DNA of 64,000 nucleotides from assembly GCA_029851415.1 (NCBI GenBank), contig CM056742.1:54662954-54726953 (forward strand), given 5' to 3'. The translations under genes were made by a program, and so were the position numbers. Of this stretch, positions 1 to 10,615 are shown in pieces (the first letter of the stretch is position 1; every line of letters begins with the position of its first letter). This stretch comes from Eretmocerus hayati (lineage: Eukaryota > Arthropoda > Insecta > Hymenoptera > Aphelinidae). The notes beneath the pieces were generated by a model. It had not been told where the DNA came from. It ran no database searches and saw nothing but the letters and a program-made list of their open reading frames with translations.

Positions 1-397
1 TGATGGTTGCGACTAGATAGCGCTACCACATGCTATATGTACTTTCTGTAAGGGCTTTTAGTTCGTATATTGATTAAGATAAAATAAAATTAAATGAATA
101 AACAGCAACTCCAAAGCGGTCTGAAGCAGCAGACTCAGAGGTAAAGGGCGAAAAGCCTTCAAATGATGAAAAATACACTAAAACTTGATAGAATTCTGAA
201 TGCATTTTCAATAAGAGTTTTCCAGCGTCCCTTCGTAGCGCGTCTCCACACGAAGTTCGGTTTCTCATATCCCCAGAGATGATATCGACGGAAGTTTGAA
301 CATGTACATCGACTTCCGCCATTATTTTACTTTTTGAGGTCAAGAGTCAAAAATCTCTGGGACTCCTCTACACATGAGGTAGGATCCATTCAATACA
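1..397. other. Left flank without a recognised gene
   Basis: AT-rich sequence up to the first transposon. A stop-free minus-strand stretch (343 to 74) encodes 89 residues beginning MTSKSKIMAEVDVHVQT and rich in charged residues in its first half. I do not recognise it. It could be part of a host exon, but no matching splice sites or family motif convinced me. Confidence 0.4.
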
Positions 398-400
398 TAA

Positions 401-1026
401 CACTGAGGAACAAAATTTGGGGGTCGGAATGTCCCCCCTAGGAAAGTATGATTTCCTTGTGTATTTTTGACCGTAGAATCCGAATCCGACCTCAGTTTTG
501 CCCCTACACATCAGAATTTTTTTTTAAATCGCAAAAAACTGATTCTCCCGAAACGGCGTTTTTAGCGTTTTTTGCCAATTTTCCAAGTTGATGATCATTT
601 AGCCATGGAGTACCCATTGGTCAAAATGCATACCAAGGTATGTTTTCCTACGTGTTTAGCCCTGCTGAACACGATGGCAGTGGTTTTAGGGGGCTAGGAT
701 GCACTCCGGGAGCGTGATGAGCTAATCTTTCGAGCTGCTATCAGCAAAATTCGACCAATTCCGCAATAAATCTTCAAATGCTCATAAAATGGACAAAAAG
801 CACCTAAATGAAACCTACAATAGCTCATTTTGTTCGTTTTGACTTATACTTTTGACAAAAAGTGTGACCCAGTAGCCATTTTGAGAGTGACAGCTGCCTG
901 GAATTTTTCCGGCCAGGGATTTTTTCAACGTTTTCGAGCACGTCGCAGCAGCATCGTAATGGCATTGGCTGGGGTCTCACGCACACGTAGCTCGTAGATT
1001 TTCATGTACACAACTCATATATGCGA
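401..1026 (+). repeat. Left terminal inverted repeat of the 3.2-kb transposon
   Basis: 626 bp, repeated in inverse orientation at 3006-3631. The outer end reads CACTGAGGAACAAAATTTGG and the inner end reads ACTCATATATGCGA. Scattered single-base differences are visible between the arms, for example near 437, 870 and 690. Confidence 0.92.
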
Positions 1027-1308
1027 ACCTTGAGTATGAAATGAAGATAGATTGAGGAATATTACCCGCAGGTGATCACTGTCGACTGTCGAGTCCAGCT
1101 TAAAGTAAGATACGAGCTTAACACAGGCCAACTTTCAAATCCTCATCGCTAGATGGATGCCGGATTCCTCTTATCTTCTATAGAAGTGATCCGTTCGAGA
1201 TACAAGGGTACAATGAAACGCGACTCAAATGATTCATTTGAATAACGTTCATTCGTGTTCAAAATCAATCGAGTGTGGTCTTCTATTCAGCCGCCATTCG
1301 AAATAGCA

Positions 1309-2999
1309 ATGCAGCGACAGTTTCAGTGTACCAATAACCCTAATGAGTTCTGTTACGTATGCAGCGAATATGCGCTGGATACCCGTCCCTTCTCGTCCCA
1401 CTATCGAGGAGCATATAAAAAATACTTTGGTTTCAGAATCATCAATATCAACCAATCTTGGGTACCAGGCGTGATATGCACTACTTGTGCTACTAGATTA
1501 GTTTCGAAATCAGTGAGAAAGTTAAACTTCTCCGTTCCAACAATATGGAGAGAACCAAAGGATCACGTTCACGACTGTTACTTTTGTCTGACCAATTTAG
1601 TTGGGTTCAACTCCCGAACTAAACACCTCATCAAATATCCAGATATAATGTCTGTTAGAAAACTTATTCCCGGTTACGCTGTTCAAAATATCCCCATGGC
1701 AAGATACTGAAATTACTGATTCACAGAAGTCTCTAGAATGTTTATTCATCCCACAGTTCCGATCCATCAACACAAGAGTTTATGCATAGTACGACAGAGA
1801 AAAAGCCACAAGAGCCAAGATTGTTCAGTCAGAAAGATCTGAATAATTTCATTCGTGACTTGGAACTCTCAAAAAAAGGCTGAGCTCGCAGCTTCGCGAC
1901 TCAAAGAGAGGAACATGCTCGAGGAAGGTGTCTCAATCCTTCATTCCGACAGAGAGGATCAGAGTTTGCCGGTTTCTTTACAGATGATGATGGAACTTTA
2001 TATTGCCATGATGTTAAAGGCTTGTTCTCCGAACTCGAATATGAGCACTCCCCTGATGAATGGCGCCTTTTCATAGACTCGAATAAAACTAGTTTGAAAG
2101 GAGTTCTGCTACATAATGGCAACGAGGAATCCCCAATGCCGGTTTACTATGGGCCACAAGTCAAAGAATTCTATGAGAATGTGAAAATTTTGTTGAATGA
2201 AGTCAATTATGAGGAATACAGATGGGGCATATGCGGTGACTTCAAAATCATCAGTATGATTCTCGGTTTACAGTTGGGTTATACGAGACACATGTGTTTC
2301 TTATGCGAATGGAATTCATGAAGTAAAGAAGAGCACTATGTAAGGAAAGTCTGGCCACCACGACAACAAATGATACCGGGTCAGAAAAATGTCCAAGCTA
2401 TCCCTCTTGTAGATCGGGACAAAATTGTATTACCGCCTCTCCATATCGAATTAGGTATAGTAAGAAATTTCATAAAAGCTATGAATAAGACTGGAGCTGG
2501 AGTTTCATTTCTCAGAGAAAAGTTTCCGAGGCTCAGTGAAGCAAAACTGAAGGAGGGGGTTGTAGTCGGACCAGACATTAGAAAATTGATGCTTGATTCT
2601 GGTTTTGATGCTGTTCTGAATGAGGTTGAGTTGAAAACTTGGAAGTCAGTCAAAAATGTTATAAACAATTATCTGGGCAACCGGAAGTCCGAGAATTATG
2701 AAACTCTCGTAAGGGATATGTTGCTGAACTTTCAGCAGATGAAAGTCAATCAGTCATTGAAAATCCACATGCTCGATTCACATCTGGACTCTTTCCCTGA
2801 TAATCTTGGAGCGGTAAGCGACGAGCATGGAGAAAGATTCCACCAAGAAATAGCTACGATAGAAAATAGATATAACTCCAAAAAATCCGTGAAAATGTTG
2901 GCAAATTATTGTTGGAATGTGGTGACTGAGGGTTCCAGCACTCATAGGCGGAAATCAGCGATAAAAAGTTTCGTGATCGCGGATTCTGACGAAGAATAA
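1309..2999 (+). pseudogene. Transposase-like protein of a widespread uncharacterised animal family, broken
   Basis: The remnant begins at an ATG (MQRQFQC) and runs to the DSDEE stop at 2999. The N-terminal part has cysteine pairs (CYVC near 1354, CTTC near 1480, CYFC near 1579) typical of a zinc-binding region. The C-terminal part holds the blocks WRLFIDSNKTSLK (about 2063), GDFK (about 2232), a CFLCEW...H finger (about 2300) and DEHGERFHQE (about 2820). From memory, these blocks match a family present as many 'uncharacterised' copies in arthropod and cnidarian genomes. The acidic residues in FIDS, GD and DEHGE are candidates for a DDE/D catalytic set, which is inference. Lesions seen are a frame change in the 7-A run near 1871-1877, another frame change near 1940-1965, a break between 1710 and about 1757, and an in-frame TGA at 2319-2321 where the family probably has arginine. 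It is not functional as it stands. Confidence 0.75.
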
Positions 3000-3005
3000 G
3001 AGATC

Positions 3006-3631
3006 TCGCATATATGAGTTGTGTACATGAAAATCTACGAGCTACGTGTGCGTGAGACCCCAGCCAATGCCATTACGATGCTGCTGCGACGTGCTCGAAA
3101 ACGTTGAAAAAATCCCTGGCCGGAAAAATTCCAGGCAGCTGTCACTCTCAAAATGGCTATTGGGTCGCATTTTTTGTCAAAAGTATAGGTCGAAATGAAC
3201 AAAATGAGCTATTGTAGGTTCCATTTGGGTGCTTTTTGTCCATTTTATGAGCATTTGAAGATTTATTGCGGAATTGGTCGAATTTTGCTGATAGCAACTC
3301 GAAAGATTAGCTCATCTTGCTCCTGGAGTGCACCCTAGCCCCCTAAAACCACTGCCATCGTGTTCAGCAGGGCAAAATACGTAGGAAAACATACCTTGGT
3401 ATGCATTTTGACCAATGGGTACTCCCTGGCTAAATGATCATCAACTTGAGAAATTGGCAAAAAACGCTAAAAACGCCGTTTCTTGGAAAATCAGTTTTTT
3501 GCGATTTAAAAAAAATTCTGACGTGTAGGGGCAAAACTGAGGTCGGATTCGGATTCTACGGTCAAAAATACACAAGGAAATCATACTTTCCTAGAGGGGA
3601 CATTCCGACCCCCAAATTTTGTTCCTCAGTG
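3006..3631 (-). repeat. Right terminal inverted repeat of the 3.2-kb transposon
   Basis: Inverse copy of 401-1026, starting 6 bp after the stop codon of the transposase remnant, so the gene fills the whole space between the arms. Confidence 0.92.
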
Positions 3632-3634
3632 TAA

Positions 3635-4982
3635 TAATCCAGGTAAAGCCATGTTTCGACTCCCAATATGCATGGGTATGAATGAAAATACCGATCCACC
3701 ATTTCGTCAGCTCCCGAGCTTGTGATTGCGGGGAAAATATCTAGTCGATTAGGTGGGTCGATTGTTCTTCTTGAATATTCATAAGCTGGTAAAGACGAAT
3801 TGGATCCACAATGGATGATCATCTCCGTTCATATTCATCAGTTTTGGATTACTACACATGTTTCCAACATTGACATCTCTCATCACAGCGATTCCGACTC
3901 TGCATCCAAATCCTCATTGTCTCATGAAACTCTGCTTTCGGAATGTTTCCATATCATCCATTTGATGAGAAGGATGTCCAAATGATGTTACCGAATTCAA
4001 CATCAAGAATGTATGGAGGTGATCGTTCATCGTGCGAATTCGATCCGTCAACGCCAGCTTGTGCATTTTCTTGATGAACATTTCTCCCCACTAAATCGAT
4101 TAGACATCACTTCCACGTTCACAAGCTTGTGAGCTATCGAAATAAGGAATCAGTGTTTTAATTCGTCTTGTCTCATATTGCAACTCGAGACATGGCTGTA
4201 CCTGAATCATTGTATATTGAATGGGCCCTAACTCATATATCTCGCTCAAACAGCATAACTTGGTGTCGAAATGGATCGCATTGATGTTTCGGTGGCTTTA
4301 TGTTCAGAAGAATCCAAATCACCCCATATACCTGATGATTTTTATGGTAAAAAATGCCATCGAGTGATAAAAATGCATATTCCTTGGTCTAGAAGCGCGG
4401 GGAGTGGAGAACTTTGTCTCATGCGAGAGTGCAGAAAAAATCTTCCCTTGCTTAGATCAAATATGCTCCTGTTTTGAATGTTCCCAGTATTCTGGGGTTC
4501 AAAGTGGCAGGGTGTCAAGTTTCTACCTTTTTTGGGCCCCAACTCGAATTTGACGTAATTCTGAGCATCGGATATCCTCATTTCATCAAATTGTATCGAA
4601 ACTATTGATTTATCTTTCTGTGGCTGCCTTCGGTAAACTGGAATAGGGAAAAACGTCATTTGTTTTATCCCTGGACTTTTTTGAGAGATCCTGTCAATTT
4701 AACGCTAATGTCATCGAAACCAGATGAGAGTATAGCAAGAAGCAACATCATTATCCCTTGTCAACTTTTTTGCTAAACCCCACTTCGTTCGACTGATATC
4801 TCTAAGAATTTCAAAATTGACACAATACCATTAGAACAAGCAAATTCGATACGTGGCCCTCATTTTCCGTCAAACAGAAAAACTCGTTCACTCGAGTAAA
4901 ATTGACCATTATCCCTATCCTCGGATTTTATCCTCCCACGGGCTTCACATCGTATTTGAAATTGCTGAAAAATATATTCTAG
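3635..4982. other. Non-repetitive flank with no recognised gene
   Basis: Sequence between the transposon and the RRM exon. Short open frames occur on both strands (for example 4659-4342 minus, 105 residues), but none shows a family signature. If the downstream exon is real, this could be intron or 5' region of that gene; a T-rich stretch ending ATATTCTAG at 4982 is a candidate acceptor. Confidence 0.4.
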
Positions 4983-5353
4983 GTACTAACCCAATGGCTG
5001 ATTGTGAAGAGGATAAAAGTAGAGATAGGGAACGGAATCGCAGATTAGATCGCACCGATTGCCTGAATAATCAGATTCGGGAGCGTAGTCAAGAAAGAAA
5101 TGATCGTTACAAAAGAGTTACAGATAAAAGGATATATGTCTCAAATATCCCCTACGATTACCGCTGGCAAGATTTGAAAGACTTATTCAGAACTGAAGTT
5201 GGGAGAGTTGCACACGTGGAACTTTTTACTGATGAAAGTGATAAACCTCGTGGATGTGGAATCGTAGAGTTTGAGGATGCTGATTCAGTCAGAGTAGCAG
5301 TGGAGAAGATGCATCGATTCGACATCAAAGGGCGCAAGCTGGTTGTCAAAGAG
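4983..5353 (+). CDS. Exon of an hnRNP M / rumpelstiltskin-like RNA-binding protein (first RRM)
   Basis: The only convincing host-type coding sequence. The likely start is the ATG at 4994 (MADCEEDKSRDRERNRR), 11 bp after a candidate acceptor ATATTCTAG. A charged Arg/Asp/Glu-rich leader of about 45 residues precedes an RRM with RNP2 IYVSNI and RNP1 RGCGIVEF, plus the signature YDYRWQDLKDLFR. That string is highly characteristic of RRM1 of hnRNP M, MYEF2 and insect Rump, nuclear RNA-binding proteins that act in splicing and, in flies, mRNA localisation (family knowledge). The frame ends naturally at a strong donor, GAG|GTAGGT at 5353/5354; reading on adds only eight codons before a stop. No later exon was found in the window, so the rest is either far downstream past long TE-filled introns or absent. 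No lesion is visible in the exon. Confidence 0.72.
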
Positions 5354-5359
5354 GTAGGT

Positions 5360-5700
5360 GAAAATTGTGAGGATTGAGTCTCAACTCTAATAGTCCTCCT
5401 CTATTACACGTTGGCTGGGTTTCTTTTCATGGCCGATACCAAGTGAGATGACCAGTCGAAGTGCTATGAAGGATAGATTTGTCTCTCCTTGAAGTATACA
5501 TTCGTATATACAAGACCAAAGACATGCATATTTTTTGTTCTGCTTGGAACCTCTTCTCTTCATAGATGCGCTTTTCCTTATTTGAGAACCGTTGGAGCGA
5601 TTTCGCACGATTTTCGAGTATTCAATCACAAAAAACTCATAATATCAGCAACCCTCCCGACAATTCATATGATCCCTAGTACATATATTCAAATAAATGG
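5360..5700. other. Probable intronic sequence after the RRM exon
   Basis: No gene-like signal. Short open frames on both strands lack family motifs. It ends at the TA where the 5.7-kb MITE begins. Confidence 0.4.
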
Positions 5701-5702
5701 TA

Positions 5703-6396
5703 CAGGAGTTCCTTGTTTTACGCGGGGGCTTAGGTTCCAAAAAAGGACCGCGTAAAACAACGGGGGTTAGGTTCCTTAGTCTAGGAGAAAGATTGAATGC
5801 ATAGTGATAAGTGGAGGTTTTAACGTGGATATGGTGAATTTATCAAGAGATTAGTGTGAATTGTACACAAATGATGAATAATACGCAACATATTCCTGCG
5901 AAACCCGGTTTTTTACAAGAGAATTCGATCATCTCTCCAGAAAATCTATCATTCTTGTTTGCCTGATTTTTTTGGAGCCATATTCCTTAACTTGGAATTT
6001 TGTTGGTACTGTAATTTACACAGACTACGAATTCAGGTTAACCAAAACAATTTTTTGTACGTCAATATTGTGAAACGCGGTTAAATAGAATTCGTGAAGA
6101 CCATTCAGGTTACGATCTTCTCAACTCTTCTCGGATGTATTGTCGCTTTATTATAGTTCCGTCTTAATCTAAACACGATGAAGCCACTATTGCAGCTGGG
6201 GGAATAAACCAGAAACCGATGGAATATTCTCTGGGTCAGATGTTGGATTTCGTGGAAAATTGTTTTGTAATTCTAGGGATCCCGTCCGCGTAAAATGAGA
6301 CTCCCTCCGCGAAAAATAAGGGACGGGCTCAAATGGACCAACCGCGTAAAACGAAATCCGCGTTAAAAAAAAACCGCGTAAGACAAGGGACTCCTG
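5703..6396. mobile_element. MITE, TA target duplication, CAGGAGTYCCTTGT termini
   Basis: Inverted ends CAGGAGTTCCTTGTTTTACG and GTAAGACAAGGGACTCCTG flanked by TA (5701-5702 and 6397-6398), giving a 694-bp non-autonomous element of Tc1/mariner type. Subterminal copies of a GCGTAAAAC-like motif recur near both ends (5735-5760 and 6290-6380). No transposase reading frame is present. Confidence 0.82.
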
Positions 6397-6398
6397 TA

Positions 6399-7154
6399 AA
6401 ACTTGGGACAATATAGACATGAAAACAAAATAGGTCGGATAGACACGGAGAATCAGTATTTCATGAGAGATGAAGGAAGTAGATTTTCTGAGGAACATCT
6501 CCTCCAGTCTGACTATTGATCTCCGCAATTCGTGTGCATTTGAGGAACACGTGAGGAACGGAGTTCCAATGTTCCTTATTTTGTTACATGCGTAACAACA
6601 CCATTGAGCCACGCGCAAAATCATGTCCATCCGGACCCTCCTAAACAGGGCTACAAATCTCAAGTCGCGTTCGCGAATCAGCCCGATCAGAAAAGATCTT
6701 GAAGCTGCCATCAAGGGTTGATCAAGTACTTGAATACCGTGTTCAAGCGTCGATCAAGGAATGTAATGGTGCCTTTCTCAAGCCTTGATCAAGCTCCATT
6801 GGAGGCAAAGGATTTGCATGTAGGTATAGATATAATACATGTACATGTTTTGTATTCATTTATGTGGCTATTAGGAGAAATTTCCCCTTAGACAAACAAA
6901 AAATTCAAGAATTCGGATGAAAAAAACCACGGGACTTGGTGCTAACGCGACTTCTTTACATTTATGAGATAAGAATACATCAATCATAGAAAGTTTGTAC
7001 ACAGTATACAAATGATAGTTTTTGAGGATGCTGATCAACTCCCTTCAAACATATTAATGATCAGGGTTGAAGACTCCGTTGTTTTTGATTTTAAATGAAC
7101 AGATTGCGCGTTTGATCGCGCTGTCTCTCAGTGTTCTCTTTTTTCATTATTATA
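6399..7154. other. Unassigned spacer
   Basis: A minus-strand open frame (6714 to about 6400) starts MMAASRSFLIGLIRERDLRF and contains several cysteines, but I cannot place it in a family and its tail is MITE sequence. A cluster of ATCAAG-type hexamers lies at 6710-6790. Nothing else is supported. Confidence 0.35.
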
Positions 7155-7938
7155 AACATTTTGGGGGTACTTTGGGGAGTAATCCCACCCAGATTGGTGC
7201 ACAACAACTCAGATGGAAGCATATGCGAGTCATGCCTATAACGGCATTTTAAGCAAGGAGTCAAAAAAGGGTGTTTTAAATTGGCTGAATAAAATCGAGA
7301 ATTGAATGGCCCACCCAGATTATTGTTCTAATTGATAGTATTGGTATCGTAAAACATATTTGCAGACGTTTGGGGTCGAAAGAAGAAAAACGATTTCTTT
7401 AAATTGAGCCCAAAGTTTGGCGTTTTTACAGAACTGCTCAACTTGTATCGGTTGTAGCTCCTATAAAAAGTACGATAATCGACTTCTTTAGGTGGTCAAA
7501 TTGTAGGTTTTTTAAAGACCTTCAAAATGACCACCTGCAGAAGTCGATTATCACATGTCCAGTAGGAGCTAGATTGCTTTGAAGCAGGCCCAAAAATCGC
7601 TAAAATCTGCTCTCAGCAAAAAGCTCCTAGAAGTTACTAGGCTGCATGATTGATTGCGGACTATTTTTTTTCAAAAGTGCTAGTCTTAACAAAGAAAATG
7701 CGCTCAAGTACGGAAAAGAAGATTGAGTCTAGTCGGAGCTATGATTTCCCAGAAATAGGCCAAAAGAGGGCCTAAAATAGACCTTCTGTGGGTCCTAGGG
7801 CCCGAGGAGGGCTTCGGAAAAATCCCAAGAAAAATTTTTTGTACTTTTTAAACATAGTATTGATGGAAAAAAAATTTTTTGGTATTTTTCCCAGACCCCC
7901 TCCGTGACGCCTCCGGCTGAAATGCTCCGAAATGACTC
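7155..7938. mobile_element. Single-arm copy of the GRGTCATTCTGGA foldback family
   Basis: The sequence from GGGGGTACTTTGGGGAGTA to the terminus AAATGACTC parallels one arm of the palindromic element at 41202-43293, in the same order: the GATAATCGACTTCT hairpin, the GCAGGCCCAAAAATCGCTAAAAT block, the GGGCCTAAAATAGACC block and the T-rich terminus. It ends at 7938, followed by ATAT. No opposing arm lies to the left, so the copy is truncated or has lost half of its palindrome. It is more diverged than the 41-kb copy. Confidence 0.78.
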
Positions 7939-8344
7939 ATATGCACCCCAGAACTGTTGAAGGTTTTATCACCTCAAGTATCGATCCCCGAGCTCACGTT
8001 CACTATAGACGTATGGCTCAAAGTTGACAGCTCATCTCCCCCTTCGCGCGAGCCTGGTCCAGATCCCGTGAGAGTTCTTCCTCTCCTTCGATCACAATCA
8101 CAGATGTGTTTCTTTGATCTTGACACTCCGCAGATCCGACTCATCATCCAGCTCATCCCAATTGAAATAACGATGGAAGAACCTACGAGGATTGCGTCAA
8201 TCAACATCTCTCAGTTTAAAAACTATAACTCGTATACCGCAGTGATGTTATGAGTGCTGCTACTGTAATGGAACTTGAAGTATACCAAGTCTGGCAATGG
8301 CATGGCATGAGCTTAATCTCCTTCACGATTCATTTCATCCATTC
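7939..8344. other. Spacer before the satellite array
   Basis: Short open frames occur on both strands (for example 7957-8253 plus), but none is recognisable. No repeat structure was seen. Confidence 0.35.
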
Positions 8345-9800
8345 GTAGATTCTATTGCCTTCTTACGTTTCTGAGATAGATTTTTTCCCTGACCGAACTT
8401 TTGGTCCGAGCATCCGGTTATTTACGGGTTTGGTTGTCCTCCCGGGGTTCGGGGCTAATTTCTCCCACCAAATTTTTGGTCCGAGCATCCGGTTATCCGC
8501 AAACCCCATTGCCATCTCACGTTTCTGGGATTGATTTCTTCCCCGACAGAATTTTTGGCCCGGGCATCCGGTCCTTTGGGGGTTTGGTTACTTTCCTAGG
8601 TTTTGGGGCTAATTTCTCCTCCGACAAGATATTCGGTCCTAGATTCCGGTTATTTGAGGGTTCTTTGCCTTCCTAGGTTTTGGGGATGATCTTTCCCCCG
8701 ACCAAACTTTTGGCCCGAGCATCCAATTATTCGCGGATTCCATTACCTTCCTCCAATTCTGGGATCGATTCTTTCCCCGACAGAATTTTTGGTCCCAGCT
8801 TCCGGTCACTTGAGGAATCTTTGCGTTACTAGGTTTTGGGGCTGATTCCTTCTCCGACAAGATATTTGGTCCTAACATCCGGTTATTTGAGGGTTCTTTG
8901 CCTTCCTAGGTTTTGGGGATGATCTTTCCCCCGACCAAACTTTTGGTCCGAGCATCCGATTATTCGCGGATTCCATTACCTTCCTCCAATTCTGGGATCG
9001 ATTCTTTCCCCGACAGAATTTTTGGTCCCAGCTTCCGGTCATTTGAGGAATCTTTGCGTTACTAGGTTTTGGGGCTGATTCCTTCTCCGACAAGATATTT
9101 GGTCCTAACATCCGGTTATTTGAGGGTTCTTTGCCTTCCTAGGTTTTGGGGATGATCTTTCCCCCGACCAAACTTTTGGCCCGAGCATCCAATTATTCGC
9201 GGATTCCATTACCTTCCTCCAATTCTGGGATCGATTCTTTCCCCGACAGAATTCTTGGTTCCAGCTCCCGGTCATTTGAGGAATCTTTGCCTCCCTAGGT
9301 TTTGAGGATGATCTCTCCCCCGACCAAACTTTTGGTCCGAGCATCTGGTTATCTGCGGATTTCATTGCCTCCCTACGTTTCTGGGATCGATTCTTTCTCC
9401 GAATGTATTTTTTGCCCGAGCATCCAGTTATATGAGGGTTTCGTTGCCTTCCTAGGTTTTGGGGCTAATCTCTTCTCCGACAAGATATTCGGTCCTAGCA
9501 TCTGGTTATTCGAGGGTTCTTTGCCTTCTTAGGTTTTGGGAATGATCTTTCCCCCGACCAAACTTCTGGTCCGAGCATCCGATTATCTGCGGATTCCATT
9601 GCCTTCCTACAATCCTGGGATCGATTCTTTCCCCGACAGAATTTTTGGCCCCAGCTTGCGGTTATTTGGGGGTTTTGGTTGCGTTCCTAGGCTTTGGGGC
9701 TCATTTCTCCTCCGACTAGATATTCGGTCCTAGTAGCCGGTTATTTGTGGGGTTTTTTGCCTTCCCAGGTTTTACAGATGATCTTCCCCCCGACCCATTT
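8345..9800. repeat. Satellite array: 78-bp monomers in 233-bp higher-order repeats
   Basis: About 18 tandem copies of a roughly 78-bp unit with the core TTTTGGTCCGAGCATCCGG and the linker TTGCCTTCCTAGGTTTTGGGG. Three diverged monomer types alternate, giving a higher-order period of exactly 233 bp between the landmarks at 8676, 8909 and 9142. The next landmark is 156 bp on (9298), where one monomer was skipped, followed by 234 bp to 9532. The central copies are nearly identical. Because 233 is not a multiple of three, the open frames across the array are accidental. Confidence 0.9.
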
Positions 9801-10220
9801 CGTGAGAGTTTGTATTCGCAGTGGTTCCGTGCGGACTTCCGTGTTGAAAAGGGCGAAATCGGGTAAAATACGTGCCTTTCCGTTTCACTTCCGTGCACTC
9901 AAACGGGCAGAAAACGGAGGCTTTTTCGTGGGCACCTGTCGAAAAAAGCTCCGCAAGCTCTCCACCCGTGAGCTGCCCGTGCAATCCGTTTTCTTCCCAT
10001 TTCCCGTTTTTCCCCGTGTGGCGTACTTTGGCTGAGGAGACCAAATGGGGTGCATCCGTGGACCGCCCGTACCACCCGTATTTTTCCGTTTGCCGTATCT
10101 TTCCCGTGTGAGGGACTTTGGCTGAGGAGACCAAATGGGACGCATCCGTGAAACGCCCGTGCGATCCGTTTTTTTCCGTTCCTCGTTTTTCCCCGTGTGG
10201 GGGACTTTGACTGAGCAGAC
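9801..10220. repeat. GC-rich tandem repeat, about 90-bp period
   Basis: At least two and a half copies of a unit with GGACTTTGGCTGAGGAGACC, CATCCGTG, CGCCCGT, CCGT-rich pyrimidine DNA and TTTTCCCCGTGTG. Landmarks at 10022, 10113 and 10202 give periods of 91 and 89 bp. It lies directly against the 78-bp satellite. A long minus-strand open frame across it is repeat-derived. Confidence 0.75.
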
Positions 10221-10615
10221 TATTCCACCTGTATTCTGAAGAGACTCATTTTTCTGAGATTTCACGGTGAAATCACGAGGTAAAAAATCGTAAAAGTTAC
10301 GAATGTTCATACGACTTCTACAATGAAACAATTCGACTCCATCACTAATTCCACCGACAGATTTCATGGATTCTCGTCGGGTAAAATGAGAGATCGTCGA
10401 AACGTCCAGAATTAAATTCATCAATAACTCTCTCCTTCGATTGGCTTCCGACTGTTCAGCATCTCCCACCCATCGTGTAACCCTCCTTCCTGTGCCTTCA
10501 AAGATGTCAGAGACATGGCATCGTGACCTTAGGAATCAGCTGAGCTATCACATAGCAGAATCGCGAGAATGCCAGGAGCCCTTGTTAAGTTTTTGAAATT
10601 CTGTTCTTCACGCAT
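10221..10615. other. Spacer with no recognised gene
   Basis: A minus-strand frame from 10469 reads MGDAEQSEANRRRELLMNLI and continues into the GC-rich repeat. I do not recognise it, and its end is repeat sequence. Confidence 0.35.

Larger units (their letters stand above)
401..3631 (+). mobile_element. DNA transposon with 626-bp TIRs and a broken transposase
   Basis: A complete 3231-bp element. The ends are perfect inverted copies starting CACTGAGGAAC, and the TIRs (401-1026 and 3006-3631) match almost base for base by eye. The trinucleotide TAA flanks both ends (398-400 and 3632-3634), suggesting a 3-bp target duplication, although a TA-rich target makes 2-3 bp hard to separate. The only coding region is a decayed transposase-like gene on the plus strand that stops 6 bp before the right TIR. 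The close match of the two TIRs against a gene with several lesions suggests either recent movement by a transposase supplied elsewhere, or gene conversion between the arms. The superfamily is not certain. Confidence 0.9.

Noticed and set aside
6187..6714. 175-residue minus-strand open frame, possible receptor-like protein
   Set aside because: Its C-terminal half lies inside the TA-flanked MITE, and the rest has no motif I can defend.
8639..9365. Chain of three similar minus-strand open frames of 79-86 residues
   Set aside because: They follow the 78-bp satellite monomers. The 233-bp period breaks frame each cycle, so they are not a repetitive protein gene.
8345..9800. CRISPR-like array
   Set aside because: The repeats are head-to-tail with no unique spacers; this is satellite DNA in a eukaryote.
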